A stretch of DNA of 64,000 nucleotides from positions 4,734,485 through 4,798,484 of the forward strand of contig NW_015622542.1 of the NCBI RefSeq assembly GCF_000835495.1, read 5' to 3'. Shown one piece after another: positions 45,650-56,873 of this stretch. This DNA is from Cladophialophora immunda (Eukaryota; Ascomycota; Eurotiomycetes; Chaetothyriales; Herpotrichiellaceae). Below the pieces are notes generated by a model that saw nothing but the letters and a program-made list of their open reading frames with translations, did not search any database and had not been told where the DNA came from. Positions within the stretch are counted from its first letter, which is position 1; each line of letters starts with the position of its first letter. The translations under genes were made by a program, and so were the position numbers.

Positions 45650-45970
45650 GCAGGTATGTCATAGACCCATTATTACTATTCCATTGCAGATTGAGGTTGT
45701 GGACAAGAGGTGTCGGTTTGGCTTTGGTCAGCTCCTTGTGGCATGTTGTTAGGTCGACAGGAAAGTTGAACCAAGATCTGCCTGGGCGGCGCCAAGCCTT
45801 ATGGACGCGACCGAAATACGAGGACCACGTGGCAAGGCTGAGAAACTGCGACACCGCAAACCAAAGCTGCGGCGCATGCAGCTCGAGCTCCAAGAGCCGC
45901 AGCCTGAAGTTGTAATCATGACAGACTGGTGAGTTTAATGCGATGAGCTGCTCACTGTTCAGCTCCCAAG
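45650..45970. promoter_or_regulatory. Short divergent promoter, HET-like / membrane protein
   Basis: 321 bp separate the two start codons. The plus strand also contains an intron-like GTGAGT...CAG at about 45929-45961, which could be a 5'-UTR intron of the membrane-protein gene, but joining it to an upstream ATG gives the wrong frame. Confidence 0.45.
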
Positions 45971-47434
45971 ATGCTCCTCTACTCTTGTCTCTTCCTCCTG
46001 CTGCAACGCGTTGCCTCTCGATCCCTCGACCTTCGTGCCTCTGAAGCTTTGACGAATCTCACCGGGGCCGGGCCTCCCGCCTCCACTTCCTCCAATCCGC
46101 GAGTCTTCTTCAAGCAACAGTACGAAAACCCGGCAGAGACGTTTTCCGTCTTACTGCTTATCGGCGGGGACATTGTGCAAAAGGCCATTGCCCAGTTGGT
46201 GGGCCATCAGCTACGAGGCTTCTACATTACACCCACAGCATTCAGCTTTGGATGGGTGGCATATGCTTTCAACGCGCTGAACTCGGCGCTCAGCGATGGC
46301 TCACTGATGCCTTCTCCAGACATTGTGTGCCGTGTCATTCCATTGGGCAGCGAAGGAGATCGTGAAAATGAATCCTGGGTCATTGGTCGACTAGTCCGTG
46401 ACCTGGAGATTGATAAACATCTTGAGATGCCTGATGAAGTGGTAGTGGAGACCGACAGTAGCGGCAAGCTGAAAAAGACGAAAAAGAAGTATACGAAGCC
46501 TGTTTTCACCTTTCTGACAACCAAGGAAAAGCCCGGGTGTCCCAAGGCTGACAAGATTTGGTGGAGCTTCGTACTGTTCCTGCCCCTACAGTTGTTGATC
46601 GCTGCAATTCCCACCATCCTTCCTCAGCGCAATTGGGGAATCCTCTTGATCACAGGAGCGGGATCTTTGCTTGCGATGATCACTGGCTCTCTGCCCCAGT
46701 GGATGGAGGAGAAATATGCTTGTCGGAAGGATTCGAGGAGTACTTACGTTTTAACCAGAGGAAATGGCCACCAGCATGTGTTTGTTATCGAAAATGCTCC
46801 GCCACCCAAAGGAGGCACCAAGGAGGGTGGACCGAAGAGACCAGGGACCAGCCTCAACATGGAAGACTTGGCCATTCAGTCACCTCGGGCCACTCAGCTG
46901 TCCAGATCCACCCTCGTGGTGCTTGCGGTTGCCTGGGTGTTTTTCTTGATCACCGCCGGCGGGATTGAACAGGATACGTGGTACCTGATGGGAGTGGGTG
47001 GGCTTGGCATGGTACATAATGTGTATGTTGCCAATGCAGTACGTCAGCCTGCAGCTCATGGTGTTCCTGTGGTGGAAGAGAATCTCGGATCGTGCACGCG
47101 CATCAAAGCCGAATCTGGCGAGAAGGTCATGGCTGTCCTGATGAGAGCAGAGAAGTATCGGCCCGGTGTTGGTTTGGCAGTGCTGACGACCTTTTTCCCT
47201 GGGCGACTCAGCAAGCAAGAGGCAGAATTATGGGACAAGGCGCGACTGACCCTCGAGCTTCGGCGAGAGGCATTCAAAAGGGGCGAGGATCCGCTTCCTG
47301 ATCCCTGGACAGTTCCAGGAGAAACCACCACGGTCACCATTACGGACGCACAGAAATCGGTGCAGATTAGCCGGGAACAGGCACAGCCAGCAACCATGCG
47401 CCGTAGCTCGACTATCCCGTCGTCTGCCATCTAA
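45971..47434 (+). CDS. Multi-pass membrane protein of unknown function
   Basis: I do not recognise a named family. One exon, 487 aa. The N-terminus MLLYSCLFLLLQRVASRS looks like a signal sequence. An early block GGDIVQKAIAQLVGHQLRGF followed by FSFGWVAYAFNAL resembles fungal membrane proteins often annotated only as hypothetical. A soluble, charged loop follows (KKTKKKYTKPVFTFLTTKEK). Four hydrophobic segments come next: FVLFLPLQLLIAAIPTIL, WGILLITGAGSLLAMITGSL, STLVVLAVAWVFFLITAGGI and LMGVGGLGMVHNVYVANAV. The C-terminal 130 residues are cytosolic-like and hold MAVLMRAEKYRPGVGLAVL and FFPGRLSKQEAELWDKARL. It shares a short promoter with the HET-like gene, so a joint role is possible but unproven. 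Confidence 0.72.
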   Translation: MLLYSCLFLLLQRVASRSLDLRASEALTNLTGAGPPASTSSNPRVFFKQQYENPAETFSVLLLIGGDIVQKAIAQLVGHQLRGFYITPTAFSFGWVAYAFNALNSALSDGSLMPSPDIVCRVIPLGSEGDRENESWVIGRLVRDLEIDKHLEMPDEVVVETDSSGKLKKTKKKYTKPVFTFLTTKEKPGCPKADKIWWSFVLFLPLQLLIAAIPTILPQRNWGILLITGAGSLLAMITGSLPQWMEEKYACRKDSRSTYVLTRGNGHQHVFVIENAPPPKGGTKEGGPKRPGTSLNMEDLAIQSPRATQLSRSTLVVLAVAWVFFLITAGGIEQDTWYLMGVGGLGMVHNVYVANAVRQPAAHGVPVVEENLGSCTRIKAESGEKVMAVLMRAEKYRPGVGLAVLTTFFPGRLSKQEAELWDKARLTLELRREAFKRGEDPLPDPWTVPGETTTVTITDAQKSVQISREQAQPATMRRSSTIPSSAI

Positions 47435-47567
47435 CTAGGTTGCTATATCGTGGGCGGAATATACAAGCTATATAATATATCTCTAAGTAGTGGCCTGGCA
47501 TATTGCATTCAGCCATCCACGCATCATCCCAGTCTCAATTCTCAAGCAGCGCAGGGTGTGAAGTTGA

Positions 47568-48197
47568 TCATTGACTCTGAGATATAGTGCGATCCGGAAG
47601 ACATTTGGTGTGGCTGTCTCGTTCCTCGTTCGCCTCCGCTAGATCGAGCCAGAGATAGTATACGTAGACAGCGCCTTCATATTCCGTCCTGCCCCCGAAT
47701 CCAAAATACTCCGGCCTTAGATCGCCGAAATCGAAGCCCTCTTCATCATATGCCTTCTCACCGATTCCCAAGAACAGGAGCTTCCCACCTTCGAGATCAC
47801 CGCCGCCCTTCTTCTTCGTCAGGTCCTGAACAAACCTCCACTCCCTCTGAAACTTCTCCACGAAGTTCGGAAAACTGGTGTCGTTCTCACCGGGGGTGGC
47901 AGCGCAGATCCAAATGGCCAGGTCGTTCATCTTCTGGCCGGCAGCAGGTCCCAGCGTCAAGTCCACCTGGGGCTCGTTCTCTCCCCACAAAGGCACGCTG
48001 TGGGAGACAATGTAGTCCCGCCTGGGGTAATCCTGCCTGATTTCTCGGCACATGCCCTTGTCGAGATGTGCGTAAAGATCATATCGCGCCCAGCCTCGCC
48101 AATCGGCGTGTAACCAGAAGGAGGTGATCTTTTCCCAATTGGCATCGAGCCACTCTTTGATCTCGGGGATGACCTCTGGCACAGTTTGAGCAGTCAT
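47568..48197 (-). CDS. Small hypothetical protein
   Basis: I do not recognise the family. The frame is open to 48410, but I chose the ATG at 48197 (MTAQTVPEVIPEIKEWLDAN), giving 209 aa, because the upstream part reads like a leader. The protein is soluble, acidic and Trp-rich: ITSFWLHADWRGWARYDLYA, then RRDYIVSHSVPLWGENEPQV, DLTLGPAAGQKMNDLAIWIC and YEGAVYVYYLWLDLAEANEE. The even composition and lack of low complexity suggest a real folded protein. It is convergent with the membrane-protein gene, with only 133 bp between stops. Confidence 0.66.
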   Translation of the reverse strand: MTAQTVPEVIPEIKEWLDANWEKITSFWLHADWRGWARYDLYAHLDKGMCREIRQDYPRRDYIVSHSVPLWGENEPQVDLTLGPAAGQKMNDLAIWICAATPGENDTSFPNFVEKFQREWRFVQDLTKKKGGGDLEGGKLLFLGIGEKAYDEEGFDFGDLRPEYFGFGGRTEYEGAVYVYYLWLDLAEANEERDSHTKCLPDRTISQSQ

Positions 48198-49867
48198 TGC
48201 CAGGTTATTCGGAACGAGGCCGGTTTTGCTATATGTAAAGCAGAGGCTTGGTGGGAGGAGCGTGCTTTGGAATGAGGAACAGGCTAGATTTTTGGGAGCT
48301 GAAAGATGTCCTTTATACCAATGGAGCAGTGTGGCTGAAACATTCCAGCTGAACTTTGTGAGACGGCTGGAGCCACTTCTCCGCTGGAGATCTGCACCGA
48401 CGTAACACATCGCTCGTGCGCCTCGACTTTAGAAAGGCTTTCGAGACATCCGGAAACGACGAGTTGCATTGTGCATAACATCGTTGCGGAATTATAATGG
48501 CAAAGTTGGAAATGTGACATTCTCACTCTTGTTACCGGGAACAATCTGGTGAGGTCTGTGGTGGCAGGATTTCGAGAACTGTTGAAATACTTCGGTACCT
48601 CTCTCTATCCAGGATCGAAGGTCACGGGGTGACCGAATGCAAGGAGTTGTAGGTTCGAGTAGAAGGGATAAGGCTCCAGTTGAGCATTCTCTAACTTGTT
48701 AACTGGCAGCCAAGCCGCTAGACATCATTCCTTGAAGCCTAGATAAGTATCCAAGTACCTAAAACGGCAGTCCTCGCGTGAGATAGCTGTAAATAGTAGC
48801 TACCTTGTCCCATTAATACACTTTCAATCCTCTTTTTCACATAATCAGCGGCATGCCCGTGCCAAAGTGATCAACACCCGGGTTGTATCTCACCCTCGGT
48901 GGGCGATCCCCCCTATCTCAGGAGTTTGGCGCCCCATGGGGTCTAGCGGTTCGTCACGGGCATTCGTACATACTCGGCTTAGGCGGTTTGGGAGTACCTA
49001 TCGAGCTATGTTCTCGCGGTCTCTGTGACTGCGCCTCATCCATTGCTGCCCCGGGGGAATCCCGCCTGGATGGGGATTGGAGACCTAGCATGCTTCTGTC
49101 AATACTACTCGTGGGTACTTGGATTCCGTACGGAGGACACGGTACTTAATCAAATGCCCACTCTCCGCAACTCAGTTAGGGAACCCTGCCCCTTCATGTC
49201 CTTCTGCCGTGTCTTACCTTGAACATTGGATCAGCCACTGCATTGACGTCAGCGCGCGCCAACGAAGGCAGATTACCTCGTACTGACATCCGATCTAGCC
49301 GTCAGGAAAGCAAGTGGCTGTTCAGACAAATTGTCTACAGACATTGTTACGGGAACCAATGGACCACGTCGTCCGGTTTATTGACATGAAGTTGTCGCAT
49401 ATTCTACGCTGCGACCAACACGGGTATTGTCTTCCCCGATTGAGGGACATCTGTCTGCGCAGGGGTTCTCGGACTCCGATGGAGAAGCATTCAGTGTGCT
49501 GACCGGGAAGGCATCAAAAGTCTCTTCTTGCTCGCTTCTCGATTGGAGCCTGGAGGCATGCACAACGTGGCATCGGCGAGATGGGATCTGATCTCGCATT
49601 GGGGGAGGCCACGTACCTGCGCAGATCCATGCTTCATTGAGAAGCGAAATAGCCAAAAGCTGGGAAGATTGGCACCTTCGCACAGCCTGGTTGCTAACTC
49701 GAAGAGGATTGACGGTCTAGGATCAATTAAATGAGGAAGGTACAACTCGTCATATTCGACCCTTTGGCCACGCTCAACGGTATCAAGGAATATATATTGG
49801 AGCCTCAACTGGCTCTCGGTACTCTTTGCCGCGGTGCAGCTGCTCCTTCAACAGCTTAATCAACAAG
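48198..49867. other. Intergenic region, 1.7 kb
   Basis: It lies between divergent starts of the small hypothetical and the S28 peptidase. Short frames at 48883-49149 (plus) and 49378-49808 (minus) have no family resemblance. A GGTTCGAG at about 48652 is not embedded in a tRNA-like fold. Confidence 0.5.
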
Positions 49868-51769
49868 ATGGCAACCATGTGGACACGGTTAATACAACTT
49901 CTCTACCTTGCCGTAGCAGCGTAAGTTCTGTCGCGTCTCAGTTTTGTCTCCAAGTGGAAGCTGAAAGGAACATTCAGGGCATCGGTGGTTGCATACAGGC
50001 CTGTTGCAAAAAGGCAATCGCAAGGTGACTACCCGTTAGTATAGCCCCGATTTCCCTGATAGAGTCCGTTCTCTTTCCTATCTCTTCCTTCTCGACTACC
50101 CACACGCAAAATGGAGCTCGATAACACCCGAGTCCTAATTGTCTGACAGCACTCAAAACTTTACCATGCCGATCGATCACTTTCATAACGAATCTCGATA
50201 TGAACCTCATACCAATGCAACGTTTGAACAGTTCTACTGGCTGGATACAACCAACTATGTCCCCGGGGGCCCGGTCATAATCCTTGCCCTCGGTGAGGAT
50301 TCGCCTTCATTTGACTTTCAATGGCTTCAGAAGGGTCTTCTCCACGAGATCGCCAATGCTACTGGCGGAGTTGCGGTCCTTTGGGGCCAAAGGTGAGTGG
50401 CATGCTCGGTGCTGGAGGCCGGATTTCCCGCTTATCTCGAGACAGGTACTACAGCGGCGGCAATGTGGTTCCCAGTCAACAGTATACCACCGAAAACCTT
50501 CGCTTTCATAGCACCGAGCAAGCAATGGCCGACCTCGCCTACTTTGCCGAGAGGGTGACATTCCCGGGGCTCGAAGATCGTAACCTCACCGCCGCTACGA
50601 CCCCTTGGATTATACTGGGCGGGTCGTACGGTGGAGTTATATCTGCCTTTACCCGTATCCAGTATCCCGATATCTTTTGGGGCGGGCTATCATCTTCGGG
50701 AATCACCGTCGCCATCGATGACAATTGGCAATTTTTTGACGTGATACGGCGTTATGGGCCCCCGGAATGTATGAAGAGACAGCAAGAACTGACGAATCTG
50801 ATGGATAATATCTATGATAGTGGCAACCAGACCGCCTTGTCTGAACTCTACGCCGCCTTCAATGTTTCGGAAGCCTCGCAATATCCCGATCTGGCAGATT
50901 TTCTCGGTGGCCTGTTGAGTCCTTGGGACCAAACCTGGAACTACCCGCCGGAGCCGCTGGATGGTAAGTAGTACTGGCTGAAATCACCACCAACCTCCAT
51001 ATCCCAGGTGGAACTAGAACTAATCAGAGTCTCGTTTTGCACAGGACCGGGCTCCTACTGCGACTTCATCACTTCTCAGACCAACGCGACTGTGTCTGAT
51101 GCGGCCCTCCAGACAGCGGCGCATTCATTGGTTGCATACGCGAACAAGACTGCCACCCCTAATGTCACGGACCTGTACTATCCGCTCCTGAACCTGTTCC
51201 TGTATGTGCAAACTCAGTACCAGTTCTGTTCAGGACAGGTGGTGGCCGAGTGTCTCGACGTGGGCTTCCCGAGTCCCTTTCAGTGGCTGGAATGCACAGA
51301 GTACGGGTCCTTTGCGACAGGATACACCCCCGGCACACCAGGCCGCCCGGACGCCTTACCGCTGGTCTCCCGCACACAGACACTAGAGTACAGTCTCAAT
51401 CAGTGTCACTCTACCTACAATATCACGTACAATCCACAGCTCGAGCGGTTCAATAAGTACGGCGGCTTCAACATGTCCTATCCTCGCTTGGCCCTTTCGA
51501 CCGGTCAGCTCGATTACTATCGCCCACTCACGCCACTAGCAGAGTTCCTCGAGGATGGGAGGACCCCCAACCCGCGCACAAAGAGCAATGGCACGAGCAG
51601 CGACCCGGAGATCGTGATCCAGGGCGGGTACCACGAATGGGACTTTCCGGGCCTGCTGCCCAACGAGACGGACTACACGATGCCGGCGGTCGTGCACAGT
51701 GCTCAAAGCAGAGAGGTCGAGGCCGTGAAGCTGTGGCTCCAGGCCTGGAATCAGACTCATGCAATCTGA
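49868..51769 (+). CDS. Serine carboxypeptidase of family S28
   Basis: Predicted secreted prolyl carboxypeptidase/dipeptidyl-peptidase II-type enzyme cleaving near proline, often active in acid. Five exons are inferred: 49868-49920, 49978-50034, 50150-50392, 50446-50963 and 51045-51769, giving 531 aa; introns are 53-115 bp. The signal peptide spans WTRLIQLLYLAVAAASVVA and is split by intron 1. Family blocks are QNFTMPIDHFHNESRYEP, FEQFYWLDTTNYVPGGPVII, LWGQRYYSGGN and ENLRFHSTEQAMADLAYF. The nucleophile elbow is WIILGGSYGGVISA (Ser178). The other triad residues are most likely Asp447 in STGQLDYYRP and His487 in GGYHEWDFPG. Many N-glycosylation sequons are present. The joins QGDYPTQNF and WGQRYYS support the splice choices. 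Confidence 0.92.
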
Positions 51770-52464
51770 TGGCCAAAGGGAGATTTGGGTTTCGAGCGGT
51801 CCTTTTTCCTCCTTTGCTAGTTCGACCGGTTTGTCAACCTGCTTCGTGTTGCCTACAGCGCGGAGCTTTGCAAGTGCTTGGGAGAGAAAAGGCTTCTCTA
51901 TGGTAGTTACTCTGACTTGTTCGCTCTGAGGTGGTCGCCATTTTTTCTCTCTCGATATTTACTCTACTAGACCCAGTTGTATTCCTATTCTTTCTGAAAA
52001 CATTAGCCTTCTCCGAACCGGCGACCACATCGTTGCTACTGAGTGACTACGGCTTTGTTCCAAGGTGACGTCCATTCTATGTCAGACTCTGCTACTTAGA
52101 TCCTGAAGAAACCTTGTCGTTGAAACTTGGTGGTTATGCCAGACTTTAACTACCATTAAGTTGCAGTCACGTACGGTACGGCTATATGATTGGAGCGGTC
52201 TTACATGTGGATATGTACTACAAGTCTACAAACCTCAACAAATATGCTCGAGTTCCATGTCTGCTGTCTGCTGCGTGCTGCCTGCCACCACGGAATAGTA
52301 TTTATTTCTCTCTTCCCCCTTTTTTGTTCTCTCTCACATTCTCTCTCTCTCTGAGCTCCCTAGACGTCGTATCCCTTTTCATGCCGAGGTACTGCTGACC
52401 CTACCAGCCACTACTACTAACGGAGACAGACACCACTCCCAACGGAGCTGGATCCCTTTACAGT
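51770..52464. other. Intergenic region with a long pyrimidine tract, 695 bp
   Basis: A C/T-rich stretch from about 52303 to 52355, including (CT)n, precedes the next gene by about 110 bp. Such tracts are common just upstream of transcription starts in filamentous fungi. No gene is supported. Confidence 0.55.
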
Positions 52465-53715
52465 ATGGCGTTTTCATCTGTGCCCCCGGCACGGCACCTC
52501 ACTTTCTCCTTCGACCTCCGTGACGGAACCGACGCCTGGGACGACCCCGAAAATCGAGAGGTCCTCTGCAATATCTTCCCCGGGACGATCGGTATTGGGA
52601 GTGATGGGTGGTTCTTGTACCTCGAGGTACGCGCGCTGCCGCCGAAGCCGTGGCCACTGACTGTTGCCGGAATTCCGCTGCACCTCTCCCAAGCGATGAT
52701 CGGACAGCCGTACTCAATGCCACTAGGAAAGCCGGCGCGTCGGATAAATGGCTCGATCGCTTCGGAACTCAATGGCCTAGACATGGAGGATTGGGAGCCG
52801 CTGTTCCACATCATCAAGGGCCACTTTCAAGATCTTGGTGTCCCGATTACAGAGGTGATATACCATGGTAACGTGGTATTCGTCGTCTTAAAGCACCGTG
52901 ATACTGACTACAGTAAGCTGCCGTGGTGCGCATCGAACATTATGTGTTTTTATATGTTCGAGGATGAAATGGGAAGACCGTCGGCACCATCTACTCGGCG
53001 CCTCCTTAACCCTACTCGTGGAGCACCGGGGAGTCCGGACGTTAGCCAGTGCGGTACTCTGCAGCCAGGTTTAAGAGTGGCCTCTTCCTGCCTTCCCGGC
53101 TGCAACGAGTTTCTCGCGACCACGTCTGGTGTTCTTGTGAAAGACGCAGTCGGCAGCGAGTTCATGACCGTGGCTACCCGCGGGTTCCCCAGTGAATGTG
53201 GCACGCAAGTCTTCCACGCACTCCCTGGTACCGGCAGTGCCATTGGTGAGCTGGTGAAGGAAGGCGCGCACACAGAAGTCGGGCTCGTCAAGTTGCGGGA
53301 CACGGAAACGTTCTCCAACGTCACGTCCAACAGCGGCCGGGAGCCGACCCAGCTGAAGAAATTGGTTTCCGCCAAAAAGCACCAACGCTGGGATATTGTT
53401 TGCCTAGAATCTCCTGACGCAGGCTTCATCGAGGCCCAATATATGTTGCCGTCATTCCAAGCAATCCCTAGGGATGACAACTCACCAGAACAGGACTGGG
53501 TCTTTACGACCTGGAGTTACATGGGCCAGGACTCGGCGGCTACTCTCCCTGAAGGGATGTGTGGGAGCGCCCTCTGGAACAAGGACGGAGAGGTCTCTGG
53601 CTTCTTCAAATACGCCCTCAAGGACGGGATGATGAAGGATTGGTGCGCCGGGGTGGCGGCCGATGAGCTCATCAATCGAGGGTACACGCTCGTCGATACC
53701 AACGAGAGAAAATAA
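52465..53715 (+). CDS. Trypsin-fold (PA-clan) protease-like protein, probably catalytically altered
   Basis: One exon, 416 aa, no signal peptide, start MAFSSVPPARHLTFSFDLRD. The last 200 residues have the order of strands and motifs expected of a chymotrypsin-like protease: TTSGVLVKDAVGSEFMTVAT, then RGFPSECGTQVFHALPG, then THTEVGLVKLRDTETFSNVT and PEGMCGSALWNKDGEVSGFF. The last corresponds to the GxxGSxxxxxxGxxxGF block with Ser368. At the position where a His is expected (TVA-N-H-GF pattern) there is Arg239, and the expected Asp of the DVGLVKL strand is Glu271. So this may be a pseudo-protease. The N-terminal 200 residues form a separate region I do not recognise. The family assignment is inferred from motif layout only. 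Confidence 0.6.
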   Translation: MAFSSVPPARHLTFSFDLRDGTDAWDDPENREVLCNIFPGTIGIGSDGWFLYLEVRALPPKPWPLTVAGIPLHLSQAMIGQPYSMPLGKPARRINGSIASELNGLDMEDWEPLFHIIKGHFQDLGVPITEVIYHGNVVFVVLKHRDTDYSKLPWCASNIMCFYMFEDEMGRPSAPSTRRLLNPTRGAPGSPDVSQCGTLQPGLRVASSCLPGCNEFLATTSGVLVKDAVGSEFMTVATRGFPSECGTQVFHALPGTGSAIGELVKEGAHTEVGLVKLRDTETFSNVTSNSGREPTQLKKLVSAKKHQRWDIVCLESPDAGFIEAQYMLPSFQAIPRDDNSPEQDWVFTTWSYMGQDSAATLPEGMCGSALWNKDGEVSGFFKYALKDGMMKDWCAGVAADELINRGYTLVDTNERK

Positions 53716-54194
53716 AGATTCTTTGGGGGGTACTGACCAAGTTTCGGTTCGAATACGTCTTATTTCATATGGAAAAGCAGTGCGAGAGATGTTCTGAGCT
53801 AATCGAGGAGGGCAGCCATGATGGGATGTGGTGGGGAGGGAGTGTGGTGTGCTCGCGCCATGCTAACGAGCTTTGCCAGGTTGTCCACACGAGGGAGCTC
53901 CGACCCGTCAGCTCATTCGATTTCCGTTGAACTGAATTGAGGATAGAGATACAGATTGATTTCTTGATTGATTTGAAGAGAAAGAGGAACAGATATGTGA
54001 CGGAAGAGGCTGAAAACAGGTGGCAGGTGGGCCGTAGTGCTAAGTGAACTAACAATCTAGCCTAATCGGGCTAGACGAGCCCTTCTCCAGACCCATCGTC
54101 TGTGCAATATCCATTCTCACGTTCTGTGTGGTATCAACCAAGGGTCATACTCGTGTGTTACACTGTAGACTCCGCATTCAGTTTCGCAACCCTC
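53716..54194. other. Convergent intergenic region, 479 bp
   Basis: It holds the 3' ends of the protease-like gene and P450-1. An AT-rich patch with TTGATT/GATTT repeats lies at about 53955-53980. No gene was recognised. Confidence 0.5.
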
Positions 54195-55793
54195 TCACGA
54201 TCCAATACCCTCGTGAACAAAAGTCGGGCGCACCAACAATTTCCCGTCCCAAGGGGCGCACACGCCGCGATCCTTCTGTCTCATCATCGCATCAGTCATG
54301 CTCGGCTCAATCACGATATCATAGAGTTGGTATAGCCGCACCAGCGTCAGATGGAGGCTGATGTCCGCCAAATGCTTGCCGATGCAGTTCCTCGGCCCGT
54401 AGCTGAACGGCCGGGACATGTTCCGCATCTCGGGCGTCGCTTTCAGCCATCGCTCCGGGATGTATTCGGTGGGGTTGGGGAAGACGCGAGGGTCGCGGGC
54501 GGTCGCGTAAGCTGGCGTCGCCACTTGCACGCCGCGGGGGATATAGTGGTCGCCGATGACTTTGCCTGGCGATACGCGCGGAAAGCCAGCGCTGAGTGGA
54601 CCCCAGATTCGAAGTGTTTCCTGAATGCATGCGTCCAAGTACTCCTATATCAAGTCGAAGAACGTATATTAGCTCACAAGAGTATAGAGTCCGGCGTGGG
54701 GTTACTCTCTTACCAGCTTAGAGGTCTCTTCGTACGTCGGTTCATGCTTGGGGTCGGGGAAATGGGTCCGAATCTCATCGATCAGTTTTTTCCTCACGTC
54801 TGCTCTCCTGCCAATTTCCCAGATCGTGTACATGGTCGTCACGGCCGTGGTGTCACTCCCCGCCACCAAGAACAGGATGGTGTTTTCGACCAGTTCCGGA
54901 AACGTGAGCTTGCTGCCTGTCTCGGGGTCGACCGCGTCAACGAGATTCCTCAGAAAAGTGCCTCGAGCGTAGTCGTTCCCGTTCTTTTCGATCTTGGCGT
55001 AGAAGTCGGCGACCGACTCCTCGGCAAACTTGATCAGCCTGTCGAGCCCTTTATAGCCGTCCTGGATCGCCTTTATGGGAACATAGCGTAGCTGAGGAAA
55101 GAAGGCCTGCGTGGGGACAACCACCATGAAGGAATCCAGGTCGTCATGGTTCAATGTGCCTTGGCCCGAGACACAGTCGAAGGATTTCCCGAAGCTCAGA
55201 TACGTCGTGATGTCCAGGTAGTGATCCATTAGTTTTGAGAAGATATCCACCGGCTCTCTCCTCGTGGCGGCAGGGGCGAAGACAACGTCGAGTAGGGTCT
55301 TCACTTTCTGGTGAATCATCGGCTCGTCCTGAAGAAGCCCCTTCAACGAGAACGCGTGAGACACCAGGCGCCGCAGGCGGGCGTGTGCCGCTTTGTCCCT
55401 CTCATTGAGAATGCTGACCGCGCCAGTGGCACTAAACATATCGTAGAAGACTTTTTCCTTGGGGCATGGGTTCGAGGACTGGCCGTAAATGTCCTGCCAC
55501 GATTTCATGTCCGAAAAGTAGAGCTCATTTGTCCCCACCCGGACTGGACTGCCGTACTTCTGAAGCATTCGGTGCTGCCATCGCACACGATCCATTTTGA
55601 ACATCGCTAGCATGGGATACACGGATGTGAATTTGGCGAGGAACGGACCCGGGTATTTTGCCAAGGGATGAAAATAGATGTTATAGACAACCTTTGCGAC
55701 CACGTACAGCAACGGTAGGGTCCACAAGGCTGTGGACCAGTGGAGGGTCTGCAATTGAATCATGATTGCTGGGACTGCCATTACGAGGCACAA
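54195..55793 (-). CDS. Cytochrome P450 monooxygenase (first of two)
   Basis: Microsomal haem-thiolate monooxygenase, substrate unknown. Two exons are inferred: 55793-54714 and 54644-54195, giving 509 aa; the 69-bp intron has donor GTAAGA and acceptor ATAG. An N-terminal anchor helix (TALWTLPLLYVVAKVVYNIY) is followed by HPLAKYPGPFLAK. The oxygen-binding I helix is FLVAGSDTTAVTT, the K-helix ExxR is in CIQETLRIWGP, the PERF-type motif is YIPERW, and the haem loop is FSYGPRNCIGKHLA with Cys447. All hallmark residues are present, so it should be active. It is on the same strand as the Zn2Cys6 gene, about 1.1 kb downstream of that gene. An alternative start at Met5 would shorten it slightly. Confidence 0.93.
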
Positions 55794-56873
55794 AAGGACG
55801 AAAACGTGTCACACACTGCGGTGGGTTAGGCCCTTTTGTTCTCGTGGGGGTGAAAGCACTATATACGCTGGGGTTGACATACTCCAGGTAGAATGGCCAG
55901 ACACAGTCTGTCGGAACGAGGCGTGAGGGCATGGCCAGACATGGATGTTTGGAGACACCCGGTGAAATCTGGAGAAGGCCCCTGCGAGCTCAGACCCACG
56001 CTCTGCTTCGAGCCGATCGCCCATTCGGAGCAAACTCAATGATGTTTTCGGCCCGGAAGAAACTTTAAGGGCATTAGTTGTTTTCTCCAGTCGCCGCTCC
56101 GAGGAGAGCTCTCCTCCGGCTGCTGTGTTAGTGAAATTGACACTTGAGATAATGCTTGACGAGTGGTCAGTTCGGGACTTCGGATGGGTGCTCAAGACAT
56201 CTTCCGTGTGTGACTGCTAATTTCTCGGCCACTTCCTAGCTCTTAAAGCAGCCCTTTCCTCCGTGGAAGCTGCTACGAGTTTCTTCCCCTTAAGTGAGCC
56301 CATCTTTGTTAGTTCAGGTGTGAAAGAGGCAGTTTTGTCGACCTCTTTGCCTTTAGTGCTTTCTATCCCCATCCCGTGAAAAGAATATGTGCTCTCTTGA
56401 TTAAGGAGACACGGCTGGCCTCCAATGTCCCTCCTCTTAAGCAGTGATCAGCGTTGAATCACCAGGGATCTGGCGCGGTCCAATTTCAGTCCAAACCTCA
56501 ATGGTCAGACTGTTCGTTCAAATCTCTTCAGAAGCGGTAACCACGACGTGGCCTTCGGAAGGAGAATACCGACAGGGACGATGTTTGGCATTTGCCAGAA
56601 TGCACTTGCGTATAATCGCTACTGGGCAAGCAATCAGCTAAAGGGGTGTTCTTTTTACTGAACAGTAAGAAGCTGCTCATGGGGTTCCCCATCCTGAGAC
56701 ATACCTTGCCCAACCACTTTGATTGGCAAGCCTGCGAGGTCCTCTGCTTTTGCCAGTGTGTTTGACTGTTCTTCCAGAGAACCTAAGCTTACATTGGCGG
56801 CAGAAGCAAGCATTCGCAGAGGAGGAAAGGTCGCCAACACCCTTTGCGAGACTCGGGTTCGGACCAAAGTGCC
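55794..56873. other. Intergenic region between P450-1 and the Zn2Cys6 regulator, 1.1 kb
   Basis: It contains the promoter of P450-1 and the 3' end of the regulator. Short frames have no family resemblance. Candidate Zn2Cys6 binding triplets cannot be singled out by eye. Confidence 0.45.

Noticed and set aside
48640..48670. tRNA-like GGTTCGAG box
   Set aside because: The flanking bases do not form T-arm or acceptor stems, and no matching A box lies at the right distance.
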